Source of the DNA: Rhodanobacter sp. T12-5
Lineage (GTDB): Bacteria > Pseudomonadota > Gammaproteobacteria > Xanthomonadales > Rhodanobacteraceae
Direction of reading: 5' to 3'
Assembly: GCF_008329435.1 (NCBI RefSeq)
Contig: NZ_NPKN01000002.1
Coordinates: forward strand, 803,725-867,724
Length of the DNA: 64,000 bases
A program made the position numbers and the translations under genes. The notes beneath the pieces were generated by a model that searched no databases, was not told where the DNA came from, and saw only the letters and a program-made list of their open reading frames with translations. Each line of letters starts with the position of its first letter. Within the stretch, counting starts at the first letter, position 1. Below are positions 46,050-54,671 of this stretch, one piece after another.

Positions 46050-48440
46050 TCAGGGTTCTCGCGCCGACATCGACGGCGGCGCATCGCCCGGATCGGCACC
46101 CCAGGCCTTGTTCGGCTGCGAACCCATCGTGAGCACCAGCGTCGCGCCGTTCTCGATGTCCGCGTGGCTGAACCAGGGTTTGGTCCACGGTTTTCCGTTC
46201 AGCGTGGCGGACTGGATGTACTTGTTCCGCTCGGAGTTGTTGCGCGCGACGATCTCGAAGACCTTGCCGTTGCCCAGACGCAGGCGGATACGATCGAAGA
46301 TCGGACTGCCGATGATGTAATCGGGGGTAGAGGGATCGACCGGGTAGAAACCCATCGCGCTGAGCACATACCAGGACGACGTCGAACCCTGGTCGTCCAT
46401 GCCGGGGTAGCCGTAGCCGGTGGCATCGCTGCCATACAGTTCGGCGAGGATGCGGCGCGTCAGCGCCTGCGTCTTCCAGGGCTGGCCGCTCCATGCGTAG
46501 AGATACGCCGCTTGCTGGTCCGGCTGGTTGCCCTGCACGTACTGCCCGATCACACCGGTGCAGTCGCGACAGATGCCCCTGGGCGCGTAAGGCGTGGAGA
46601 AGAAAGTGTCGAGCTTGGCATTGAACGCATCGCGTCCGCCGAGCAGGTTCATCAAACCCTGCACGTCATGCGGCACCAGCCACAGCGTGGACCAGCCCGA
46701 GCCTTCCTTCGACATGAAGTTGTAGTACGGCTCGGCCGGGTCGAACGGCGAAATCCACTTGCCGTCCGCGGTGCGGCCGCGCATGAAGCCCACCGACGGA
46801 TCGAACACGTTGCGGTAGTTGCCGGCGCGACGCAGGAACATCGCTGCGTCGTCCTTCTTGCCGACCCGTCGGGCGAGATCGGCGAGCGCATGATCGTCCC
46901 AGGCGTACTCCATCGTCGTCGCCACACCGGCCTTGCCTCCGGCATACGGCGGACTCGGATTGCCCGACGGAACAATGTCGGAGATCCAGCCGTTCTTGAC
47001 GTATTCGGCCAGGTAACCGCGTGGACCCTTCGGATCGGTCGCGTTCTTTCGCAGCACCTCGTAGGCGCTGGCGTAGTCGAACGGGATCCCGCGCTGCATT
47101 GCGCCGTCGTAGAGGAACACGGCGTGATCACCGTGGAACGAGGTGTTCATGTAGCCGCGCTCGTGTGCCCGTTCCAGCTCGGACCGCATGATGTCCTGCA
47201 CGACCTTCGGCTCGAGCAGCATGAGCAACGTGATCTGATTGCGGCCGGTGTCCCAGTACGGCACGGGGCTGTAGAGATCGTACGCGGCGACCTGAAGCTG
47301 ACCTTTGGCGTCGATGTAGTGCTCACCCTTGCGCGCGACAACGCGCGGGCTGGCAAAGGAGTGATAAAGCGTCGAGTAAAACAACGCGCGCTGTTTCGGC
47401 GTGCCGCCGGAAACTTCGACGCGATCGAACAGTTGCGCCCATGCCGCACGCGCCTTGGCGTGCGCACTGTCGAAAGCGCCATCCGCCGCGTGCAGCCGCT
47501 GTGCGGCTTCGTCGGCGCTGTGGCCGTGGGCGATCCTCACCAGCACCTGATCGCCGGCCTTCGTGTCGAAGGTGACATAGGCACCCGCATAGCTGCCCGA
47601 TACCGTGCGCTGGCCGGTCTGCACGTCTTCGTTGCCGAGGCCTTCGCCCTTGTCGTTGACGTCGGCGTGGAAGGTGCCGAAGGCCGCGAACGGACGCGAA
47701 AATTCCGCCACGAAATAGGGACCGTCCGCGTCGAGGTTCCGGCGCTCGCCCGTAGCGACGCCGCGGATCATGCGGTCGCCTACGACCTCTATATCGCCGC
47801 CCGAGCGACGAAGGTTGACCACCACATTCGAGCGGTGACTCGCCGGAAAGGTGAAGCGCATCAGGCTGGTCCACTGCGTCACCGTCAGTTCGGCACGGGT
47901 GTGGAACGTGGCGAGGTCGACGGCGTAGTAACCCGGTGACGCCTTCTCGGTCGCCTTGTCGTAATACGACGAGGCGTAGTCCGGCGGCACGGTCCAGTCG
48001 CCGACCACCGGCATGATCATCGGCGCAGCGCGCGCACCGTACGTCGAACCACCGCCGGTGAAACCGATCATGGCCGGCCGCCCATAGGCATAGGACACCG
48101 GGACGCCCGTGGCAAAGCTGAGATCAGCATTGATGTTGACCGGCGCCGCATCCGTCGAGCTTTGCGGCAAGCTCGCGCCCGGCGAAGTCATGCCCGAATA
48201 CAGCGGCTCGCCCGGCGGCGGCGCATTGCCGATCAGCTCCTGCCGGTCCAGCGGCGCGGTGCCGACCAGCGGGTTGGCTTCATCGACGGCCGAGGTGGCG
48301 GCGGAAGCGGGCCTGACGTCTTTCGCATGCCCCGCGTCGATGGTTCCAAGTGCGAGGATCGCCAGGGCCACGATGAGGACGCGGTGCCGGTCGTGTATCG
48401 GAAATATACGCCGGGGCGAGCGTGCGGGTGCGAACTTCAT
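46050..48440 (-). CDS. GH92 alpha-mannosidase 2
   Basis: A 796-residue GH92 enzyme with signal peptide (RVLIVALAILALGTIDAGHA). Its N-terminus is more divergent than its paralogues: VNPLVGTAPLDRQEL replaces the GGDGHTFPGA motif, while GFTGGGSTYGARA, YPGMDDQGSTSSWYVLSAMG and SPIFDRIRLRL remain. This suggests a linkage preference different from the other two GH92 enzymes. It is the second gene after the TonB receptor and is separated from it by a hairpin. Confidence 0.9.
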   Translation of the reverse strand: MKFAPARSPRRIFPIHDRHRVLIVALAILALGTIDAGHAKDVRPASAATSAVDEANPLVGTAPLDRQELIGNAPPPGEPLYSGMTSPGASLPQSSTDAAPVNINADLSFATGVPVSYAYGRPAMIGFTGGGSTYGARAAPMIMPVVGDWTVPPDYASSYYDKATEKASPGYYAVDLATFHTRAELTVTQWTSLMRFTFPASHRSNVVVNLRRSGGDIEVVGDRMIRGVATGERRNLDADGPYFVAEFSRPFAAFGTFHADVNDKGEGLGNEDVQTGQRTVSGSYAGAYVTFDTKAGDQVLVRIAHGHSADEAAQRLHAADGAFDSAHAKARAAWAQLFDRVEVSGGTPKQRALFYSTLYHSFASPRVVARKGEHYIDAKGQLQVAAYDLYSPVPYWDTGRNQITLLMLLEPKVVQDIMRSELERAHERGYMNTSFHGDHAVFLYDGAMQRGIPFDYASAYEVLRKNATDPKGPRGYLAEYVKNGWISDIVPSGNPSPPYAGGKAGVATTMEYAWDDHALADLARRVGKKDDAAMFLRRAGNYRNVFDPSVGFMRGRTADGKWISPFDPAEPYYNFMSKEGSGWSTLWLVPHDVQGLMNLLGGRDAFNAKLDTFFSTPYAPRGICRDCTGVIGQYVQGNQPDQQAAYLYAWSGQPWKTQALTRRILAELYGSDATGYGYPGMDDQGSTSSWYVLSAMGFYPVDPSTPDYIIGSPIFDRIRLRLGNGKVFEIVARNNSERNKYIQSATLNGKPWTKPWFSHADIENGATLVLTMGSQPNKAWGADPGDAPPSMSAREP

Positions 48441-48485
48441 GATGTCTTCCTGCTGCGGAGTGGGGTGTATCCGCGGGGGCGGTGG

Positions 48486-48512
48486 CGGGGTCAGGCGATC
48501 GGCCCGACCCCG
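48486..48512 (-). terminator. Hairpin after mannan TonB receptor gene
   Basis: CGGGGTC (48486-48492) and GACCCCG (48506-48512) with a 13-nt loop, 12 bp after the receptor stop codon on the minus strand and before the GH92 start. There is no T-tract. Its placement mirrors the hairpin after the other receptor gene (16365-16406). Confidence 0.5.
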
Positions 48513-48523
48513 TCTGCGCTTTC

Positions 48524-51500
48524 TCAGCCGCCATCTCCGAACTTGTACGTGATGCCCACGTAGTACTGGCGGCCGGCGTACTCGTAGGAGTTCAACCGGG
48601 CCCGGGTGTCCGAGCCGAGATAGGAGCGCGGCGTGGACTTGGTCAGGTTGATGATCGATGCGGTCACCATGAAGTGCTTGTTGAACTCATAGTCACCGTT
48701 CAAGTCGATCTCGCGATAGGGCTCCGAATAGACCGAAAGCCCCGACGCCAGGCCTTGCATGGTCCGGCCGGTCCAGTTGTCGCTGACGCGAAGCAGCAGT
48801 CCATGCTTTTCATAGAACAGCGACACGTTGGCCGCGTACTTGGCACTGCCGATCAGCTCCGATTTGCCCACCTGCGTATCGCCCAGGGAGACGGGGGTTT
48901 CGTTGGTCTTGTTGAGCGTGTAGTTGGCGATGTAGCCAAAGCCCATGTCCCAGGTGTGCTGCGCGTACAGCTCGATACCCTTGGACGTGCCCGAGCGACC
49001 GTTGGCGTTGGTGCTGTACTGCATGAAGTTCTCTTGCGTGCCCCCGACGTTCACCATGATGTTGTTGACGGTGACCGGCACGACAAAGTTCTTCACTTTC
49101 TTCTGGAACAGATCGATGCCCACGACCGAATGGGGCTCGTAGTACCACTCGCCGGCCAAGTCGAACTGAGTCGCCGTGAACGGCTTCAGGTCAGCATTGG
49201 CACCGCTGCCGTACCAGCCAGGCACGGGGGAGCCGAACTGCTTGCGGTCGTTGTAGTAGTCCTGGGTGTAGTAGGTCAGGCTGCCCAGCTGCGCCAGGTC
49301 GGTGTAGTTCGCACGGGCCAGCGCCTGCGAACCCGCGGCGCGTATCAGGAAGTCGTCCGTCAGGTTCCACGCGATATTGAAGCTCGGCAACACCTTGTTG
49401 TATCGCTTGGACGTGGATGCGTTGGAGTAGTTCTGGACGACCGCCTCTTCGTTCGGACGGTACTGGAAGTCACCCGGTGCGCAGGCACCGCCGGCGGCAT
49501 TCACGCCCGAAGCTGGACAGATCAGGATGTTGCCGCCCGCATCGTGGTAATACACCGCGTTGTTGGTCGTGATCTGATCGGCCACAGTGAGGTCCTGCTT
49601 GGTGCTGACGAAGCGCAGACCCACGTTGCCGCGCAGCGTGCCCGTGTCGAAATTTGCCTGAACATAGGCCGCGGCGATCTTCTCCTGGATCGAGGATTTG
49701 TCCTCCGGGTGGGCGTACAGCACGCGGTCGTAGGTCGCGTTGAGGTAGTTGTAATAGGCCGGAAAATTGATCGCCGGGAAGGTGTTGTCGTTATAGGCTT
49801 CGTTGCTGCCATCGAGCACGTTGGGCTGGAGGAAACCCGCGGGCAGCTGGCCGGCGTTCGGGTCGCAGGTCTGGAACTTCGAGGTGGTGCCCTTGCAGTA
49901 CCAGCGAACCTCGTTGTTCTGCTGTTCGGCGTGGCTATCGCGATATTTCACGCCGAACTGCAGCGATTGCACCCAGCCCGAATCAAAGGCCCAGGTGAAA
50001 TCCGCCTGGGCGAAATTCTGCGAGTCGCTGGTATTGACCATGTTGGAGCCGGTGGAGCCAAGGTCCACCTGCCCCGCGCCAGCCAGCATGTTCTGCAGCA
50101 CATCCGGCGAGGCGGTGATGCCCGGCTTGCCGCTGTACGACCATGCCGCACCGTTGCTGCCGTCCACCCACTGGCCGTTGACGAAGTTCCGCGGCTTGGC
50201 AGCCATGCCCAGCTCCACCGAGGGACCGCCCGTTGCCCAGGTGCGACCGACGTTGAACGATCCGTCGAGGTTGCCGCCGTTGTCCCATTCGCCCTCAATG
50301 TTGAGGGTCTGCGAGGTGGCCTTTTCGACGGAGTAGTTGCCGTTCAGCCACGGAATCTCCGTGGAGCAGACGTCTACTGCCTGGCGTTGCGCGCCCGTGC
50401 TGGGGTTGATCGTCGAGTTGCAGCCCTGGCCAGCGGCCGGAAGCACGTAGTTCGCACCGGTGACAACCGTTCCCGAGGGGTCGAAGGTCAGGCCATTGGG
50501 CGCGAGCAGTCGGCCCTGCTGGTCCGCATAATTGTGGTTGCCGGGCAGGCCCCACTCCGGGACCTCCAGGGTATTGGTGATCTGGGTTTGCTGACGCTGG
50601 AAGCGGAAGTAGTTGCCCGTCAGCAGCATATGGTCGCTGGGCTTGAACTGCATGGTTGCCTGGACGCCCTTGGTCTTCAGGTCCAGCTGGTTCCGGCTGG
50701 TCGAAAACTGCTGTGGCATCCAGTATCCCGAATATTGGTTGCCGGCCTGGTCGACCACGCCGCCACCGCCCCACAGGGCAATGTTGGGCGCCACGTCGGC
50801 ACCGTACGGGTTGCCATGCACATCCGTCGGCGGCGCGGTGCATGTTGCCGAGTCGGTACAGTTGTTGCTCCACCAGTGCCAGCTGTTGGCATTGGCTGTG
50901 TAATCGACATCGCGGCGCTTCTGGTACGAGCCAGCGACCAGGAAGCCCAGGGTCTCGTCCTTGTTCTTCCAGGACCACAGGGCCGACACCTGGGGCGTGA
51001 TCTTGCTGCTGGTGTCGGAGCCCGCCCCATTGATGGACACGAAGCCGTCATTCGCCTTCATCCCCAAGGGGCGGCGCGTGTGCAGGTCCACGTTGCCGCC
51101 GATACCACCTTCGTCCAGGCGTGCTTCCAGGCTCTTGTAGAGCTTGATCTCGGAGAACATGTTGGCCGGCATCAGCGTGTAGTTGAACGAGCGCGTCAGT
51201 CCGGCCGACGTATCGGCCGAGGCGACATAATTGCCGTTCAATTCGGTCAGCGTCAGCTCGGGGGAAAGACCACGGATGCTGACCGTCTTGCCTTCGCCGG
51301 ATTCGCGGCTGATGACCACGCCAGGCACGTGCGCAAGCGCGTCGGCGATGTTCTTGGCGGGGAACTGCGCGATATTCTGCGCGTTGATCACCTCGACGAT
51401 GGAATTGGCATAGCGCTTTTCTTGCACGTTCTGGTCGATCGACTGACGAAACGTGACGACGACCGCTTGCAGGTTGGTTGCCTTGGCTGGGCCTGGCTTT

Positions 51501-51703
51501 TTCTCCTTGTCCGCCTTCTTTGCCTGTGTGCTGTCAGATGCTTGTTCTGGTGGTGATGCGGTGGTCGCGGATGCAGTCTGTGGGGATGCCTGCGCGGCAA
51601 GGGCAACCCCGGGTATTCCGAGACAAGCTCCAAACGACATGGTCGCCATGGCAAGTGCGGCATACAGCGGCTTGCGGGCAAAGACGTGTGGTAGGTAAAT
51701 CAT
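48524..51703 (-). CDS. TonB-dependent outer-membrane receptor (mannan locus)
   Basis: A 1,059-residue receptor of the large carbohydrate type. The signal peptide (ALAMATMSFGACLGIPGVALA) is followed by a charged Ala/Ser/Lys-rich linker. The plug domain is about residues 75-215 (TNLQAVVVTFRQSIDQ, DALAHVPGVVISRESGEGK, GGNVDLHTRRPLG). A large beta-barrel ends in GRQYYVGITYKFGDGG. It would import mannan or glycan oligosaccharides. It heads an operon with GH92-2, GH76, the EEP protein and the GH2-like gene. Two operators lie 36 and 120 bp upstream of its start. Confidence 0.92.
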   Translation of the reverse strand: MIYLPHVFARKPLYAALAMATMSFGACLGIPGVALAAQASPQTASATTASPPEQASDSTQAKKADKEKKPGPAKATNLQAVVVTFRQSIDQNVQEKRYANSIVEVINAQNIAQFPAKNIADALAHVPGVVISRESGEGKTVSIRGLSPELTLTELNGNYVASADTSAGLTRSFNYTLMPANMFSEIKLYKSLEARLDEGGIGGNVDLHTRRPLGMKANDGFVSINGAGSDTSSKITPQVSALWSWKNKDETLGFLVAGSYQKRRDVDYTANANSWHWWSNNCTDSATCTAPPTDVHGNPYGADVAPNIALWGGGGVVDQAGNQYSGYWMPQQFSTSRNQLDLKTKGVQATMQFKPSDHMLLTGNYFRFQRQQTQITNTLEVPEWGLPGNHNYADQQGRLLAPNGLTFDPSGTVVTGANYVLPAAGQGCNSTINPSTGAQRQAVDVCSTEIPWLNGNYSVEKATSQTLNIEGEWDNGGNLDGSFNVGRTWATGGPSVELGMAAKPRNFVNGQWVDGSNGAAWSYSGKPGITASPDVLQNMLAGAGQVDLGSTGSNMVNTSDSQNFAQADFTWAFDSGWVQSLQFGVKYRDSHAEQQNNEVRWYCKGTTSKFQTCDPNAGQLPAGFLQPNVLDGSNEAYNDNTFPAINFPAYYNYLNATYDRVLYAHPEDKSSIQEKIAAAYVQANFDTGTLRGNVGLRFVSTKQDLTVADQITTNNAVYYHDAGGNILICPASGVNAAGGACAPGDFQYRPNEEAVVQNYSNASTSKRYNKVLPSFNIAWNLTDDFLIRAAGSQALARANYTDLAQLGSLTYYTQDYYNDRKQFGSPVPGWYGSGANADLKPFTATQFDLAGEWYYEPHSVVGIDLFQKKVKNFVVPVTVNNIMVNVGGTQENFMQYSTNANGRSGTSKGIELYAQHTWDMGFGYIANYTLNKTNETPVSLGDTQVGKSELIGSAKYAANVSLFYEKHGLLLRVSDNWTGRTMQGLASGLSVYSEPYREIDLNGDYEFNKHFMVTASIINLTKSTPRSYLGSDTRARLNSYEYAGRQYYVGITYKFGDGG

Positions 51704-51738
51704 ATTTTCTTACTCCCCATATGCCGTGCGTTTTTGAA

Positions 51739-51752
51739 TTGAATCGATCTAA
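51739..51752. promoter_or_regulatory. Mannan-regulon operator 3
   Basis: TTGAATCGATCTAA lies 36 bp upstream of the TonB receptor start. The identical 14-mer occurs at 56364 before the GH125 gene. Its centre is 84 bp from the next site. Confidence 0.78.
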
Positions 51753-51820
51753 ATTTTCGTATCCAACGAGCCTTGGCATCGAGCCATCCGGTCTTCCGGA
51801 AGCCATGACACGAGCCACTT

Positions 51821-51838
51821 ATTTAGATCGATCTAAAT
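51821..51838. promoter_or_regulatory. Mannan-regulon operator 4 (18-bp perfect palindrome)
   Basis: ATTTAGATCGATCTAAAT is the most symmetrical member of the operator set. It is paired with the site at 51739 upstream of the TonB receptor. No gene is supported between 51704 and 52170; apart from these sites the stretch holds the IS21 remnant starting at about 51905. Confidence 0.8.
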
Positions 51839-51904
51839 CCCCTGCCCCAATTAGTAACCCTGAAGACGTGATATGTCACGCTGCGGCGCAAAAAAGGCAA
51901 CGCT

Positions 51905-52185
51905 TGTAAACGTGCACCCAAAAATGACCATCTGGAGGGGTGAGTGCATCCAATTTTGACCCGCCCTTTACGCTGCTCCGTTGGCTGCCACGACGAAGTG
52001 AGCTGGAGCGATCATGGTGAATGTTCCAGGCGAGATCCGGCAGCGGCATCTGCGCGATGGTTTGTCGACATGACAGGCCGGTCTGTCCCGCAACACGGTG
52101 CGCAAGTACCTTCGCGAGGCGTCCGTCGAGCCGAACTACCCACTCAGCGATCGCCGAGCAGGCTCGATGCTTACGATGCCCGACT
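51905..52185 (+). mobile_element. Decayed IS21-family left end with istA fragment
   Basis: TGTAAACGTGCACCCAAAAA at 51905 looks like an IS21-type terminus, with a second motif CCAATTTTGACCCGCCC nearby. From about 52015 the translation resembles the IstA N-terminus but changes frame: MVNVPGEIRQRHLRDGLS, then QAGLSRNTVRKYLREASVEP, then QRSPSRLDAYDARL. The rest of istA and all of istB are missing. The remnant runs into the 3' end of the convergent GH92-3 gene. Confidence 0.7.
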
Positions 52186-54624
52186 CCCGAATGATGGCGG
52201 TCTGTCCTTGGCGAGGTTGCCGAATTTCTTGTTGGGAATGATGCCCATGTGGAATGTCAGTACGCCACCAGCGGTCAGCTCGGCATGACTGATCCAGCTA
52301 CGCGTCCATGGCTTGCCGTTCCAACTGACGGACTGAATGTAGGGTTTGTCCGGACCGTTGCCCATTGTCTCCACCACAAGCTTGCGCTGGTTCGCGAGGG
52401 TTATCTCTGCACGGTTCAGCAATGGACTTCCGAATACATAGGTTGCACTGACCGGATCGACCGCGTACAGACCCAGTGCGCCCATGACATACCAGGCACT
52501 CATCTGGCCGCAGTCTTCGTTGCCGGCCAACCCATCGGGCGATGCGCGGTACATGGTGTCGAGTAGTGAACGGACGCGGGCCTGGGTCTTGTAATGTGCG
52601 CCGGTGTAGGCATACAGATAGGCGATGTGGTGGCTGGGCTCGTTACCGTGAGCGTACTGGCCGACCAGACCGGCAATGTCCGGCGGGGCGTTGTCCGGAA
52701 GGCTTGGCGGCGCGTTGAACAGGCCGTCGAGTTTCTGCTCGAACGCTGCCTCGCCGCCGAACAACTGCATGTAGGCGTAGAGGTCGTGCTGGTTGAGAAA
52801 CGTCGCCTGCCACGCATTGGACTCGGTGAAATCGCGCCATTTGTCGGAGTACCCGATGGCGGTAGGGTCGAACGGGTCTTCCAGCCACCCACCCAGGCTG
52901 TCGCGCGGGCGCACGAACGAGACGTTCTTGTCGAACACGTGGCGGTAGTTGCGCGAGCGTGCGCGCAAGGCCTTCGCGTCGGCCGTGGCGCCGGCCGCGT
53001 CGGCCATGTGCGCCACGGCCCAATCGTCGTAGCAGTATTCCAGCGTCTTGCTGACCGCTTCGCCTTCCTTGTCGCTTGGGATGTAACCGAGCTTGCGGTA
53101 GTAGGACAGGCCACGGTAATCGTCGTCCATGGCGCGCTTGCGATACAGCGGCCAGGCCTTGTCGATGTCGATTCCCTGGAAACCCTTGGCCTGCGCTTCG
53201 GCAATCACCGACGCGGAGTGGCACCCGATCATGCAGCCGGTTTCCACGCCCTGCAGTGGCCACACGGGTGGCCCTTCAGGGCTTTCGGCGGCCATGCGGA
53301 TCAGGCCATTGACCAGGTCAGGTACGCGCTCAGGTTGGTACAGGGTGAACAGCGGATGCAGCGCGCGGTAGGTATCCCAGAGTGAATAGGTGCTGTAGTT
53401 GTGCGCGCCCTGCGGCAGCTGATGGACGGCCAAATCCATGCCGCGATACCGGCCGTCGACGTCGCTGAACAGGGTCGGCGCCATCATGGTGTGGTAGAGC
53501 GAGGTGTAGAAGATGCGTCGCATGTCGTCGCTCGCCGCGTCGATCGCGATCCGGCCCAGCTCCCGCTCCCAGGCGCTGTCGGCAGCCGCGCTGACGCGGT
53601 CGAAATCCCAGTCCGGCAACTCTTGTTCGAGATTGCGCAATGCACCCTCGATGTCGACGCCGGAGATGCCGACCTTGACCAGCAGTGGCTCGCTGGATGC
53701 ATCGCCGAGATGCAGTGCGGCCTTGAGATGGCTGCCCCTGGCCTCCAGCGAGCCGCCGGGCAGCGCCTTGTCGTCGTTGTACAGCACGCCTTGGGTGATC
53801 GGTCGTGACAGCTTCATCGCAAAGTAAATGTGCCGGCCGTTCGCCCACTGGTGAACGCGCCGCGAGCCGACCAGGGTGTCGTTGCCGATGAGCTTCAAGG
53901 TGGCATCGGAGACGCGGCAAGGCGTTCCCGGAGAATCGTGATAGCCGTGGGCGAAGTCGACCAGCAGGTGGCCGTCGCCGGATTGGTTGAACGTATAGCG
54001 ATGCAGGCCGGTACGCTCGGTGCAGGTGAGCTCGGCGAGGATGTCGTGGTCTTTCAGCGTAACGCGGTAATAGCCGGGCCGCGCGCTTTCGCTGCTGCGG
54101 TCGAAACGCGAGCGGTAGCCCGGGCCGGGCGTGATCACGGCATCCACTGGTAGCTGTTGCGCAACGCCCGCAGCGGGCTTCATGTCGTACCGCGAGTGAT
54201 AGTTGATGTCGGGCCGGCCGCGGGTGCCGGGCTGCAACTGCACGGCGCCCTGGACCGGCATTACCAGCACGTCGAGCAGGTCCGCGGCGCCGGTGCCGCT
54301 GAGGTGAGTGTGCGAGAAGCCCATGATCGAGCCGTCGCCGATGTGGTAGCCGGAACACGCATCCCAACCACTGTCGTTGGTATCCGGGCTGAGCTGGACC
54401 ATGCCGAACGGCAGCGTGGCGCCGGGAAAGGTGTGGCCGTGGCCACCGGTACCGATGAACACATCGACGTGGTGGGTGAGTCCGGCGCTGCCCGGCATGC
54501 CGAGGGCGCCGGACTGGCTGCTGCCGGCGCGACCGGCAGCGAATGCCGAGGGGGTGGCGAAGCGTGCGCCCAGCAGGGTCAGTGCGGCGGCGGAGCCCTG
54601 GAGAAAACGTCGGCGGGTGACCAT
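52171..54624 (-). CDS. GH92 alpha-mannosidase 3 (Tat-exported)
   Basis: An 817-residue GH92 enzyme with a twin-arginine signal (VTRRRFLQGSAAALTLLG), so it is probably folded before export. GH92 hallmarks are GGHGHTFPGATLPFGMVQLS, GFSHTHLSGTGAADLLDVLV and AGNEDCGQMSAWYVMGALG. It is 47 bp downstream of the GH125 gene and expressed with it. The last residues and stop codon lie in sequence shared with the IS21 remnant, so the C-terminus may have been altered by the insertion without loss of the catalytic core. Confidence 0.9.
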   Translation of the reverse strand: MVTRRRFLQGSAAALTLLGARFATPSAFAAGRAGSSQSGALGMPGSAGLTHHVDVFIGTGGHGHTFPGATLPFGMVQLSPDTNDSGWDACSGYHIGDGSIMGFSHTHLSGTGAADLLDVLVMPVQGAVQLQPGTRGRPDINYHSRYDMKPAAGVAQQLPVDAVITPGPGYRSRFDRSSESARPGYYRVTLKDHDILAELTCTERTGLHRYTFNQSGDGHLLVDFAHGYHDSPGTPCRVSDATLKLIGNDTLVGSRRVHQWANGRHIYFAMKLSRPITQGVLYNDDKALPGGSLEARGSHLKAALHLGDASSEPLLVKVGISGVDIEGALRNLEQELPDWDFDRVSAAADSAWERELGRIAIDAASDDMRRIFYTSLYHTMMAPTLFSDVDGRYRGMDLAVHQLPQGAHNYSTYSLWDTYRALHPLFTLYQPERVPDLVNGLIRMAAESPEGPPVWPLQGVETGCMIGCHSASVIAEAQAKGFQGIDIDKAWPLYRKRAMDDDYRGLSYYRKLGYIPSDKEGEAVSKTLEYCYDDWAVAHMADAAGATADAKALRARSRNYRHVFDKNVSFVRPRDSLGGWLEDPFDPTAIGYSDKWRDFTESNAWQATFLNQHDLYAYMQLFGGEAAFEQKLDGLFNAPPSLPDNAPPDIAGLVGQYAHGNEPSHHIAYLYAYTGAHYKTQARVRSLLDTMYRASPDGLAGNEDCGQMSAWYVMGALGLYAVDPVSATYVFGSPLLNRAEITLANQRKLVVETMGNGPDKPYIQSVSWNGKPWTRSWISHAELTAGGVLTFHMGIIPNKKFGNLAKDRPPSFGSRAS

Positions 54625-54671
54625 GCGGGAATGTTCCTGTCAGTGCGTGAAAGCGGTGAAGCCGTCGGCGC

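Noticed and set aside
46164..47939. 591-codon frame antisense to GH92-2.
   Set aside because: Low-complexity Arg/Val/His-rich translation with no recognisable domain; the sense frame is a full GH92.
48482..51556. Very long open frame (over 1,000 codons) on the plus strand opposite the mannan TonB receptor.
   Set aside because: It mirrors the receptor gene in the antisense direction. High GC keeps antisense frames open. The translation is Arg/Gly/Val/His-rich with no domain, and the receptor on the minus strand has a signal peptide, plug and barrel motifs.
51821..51838. 18-bp palindrome considered as an IS terminal repeat next to the IS21 remnant.
   Set aside because: Related palindromes recur before mannan genes far from any IS sequence, and this one lies outside the apparent IS end at 51905.
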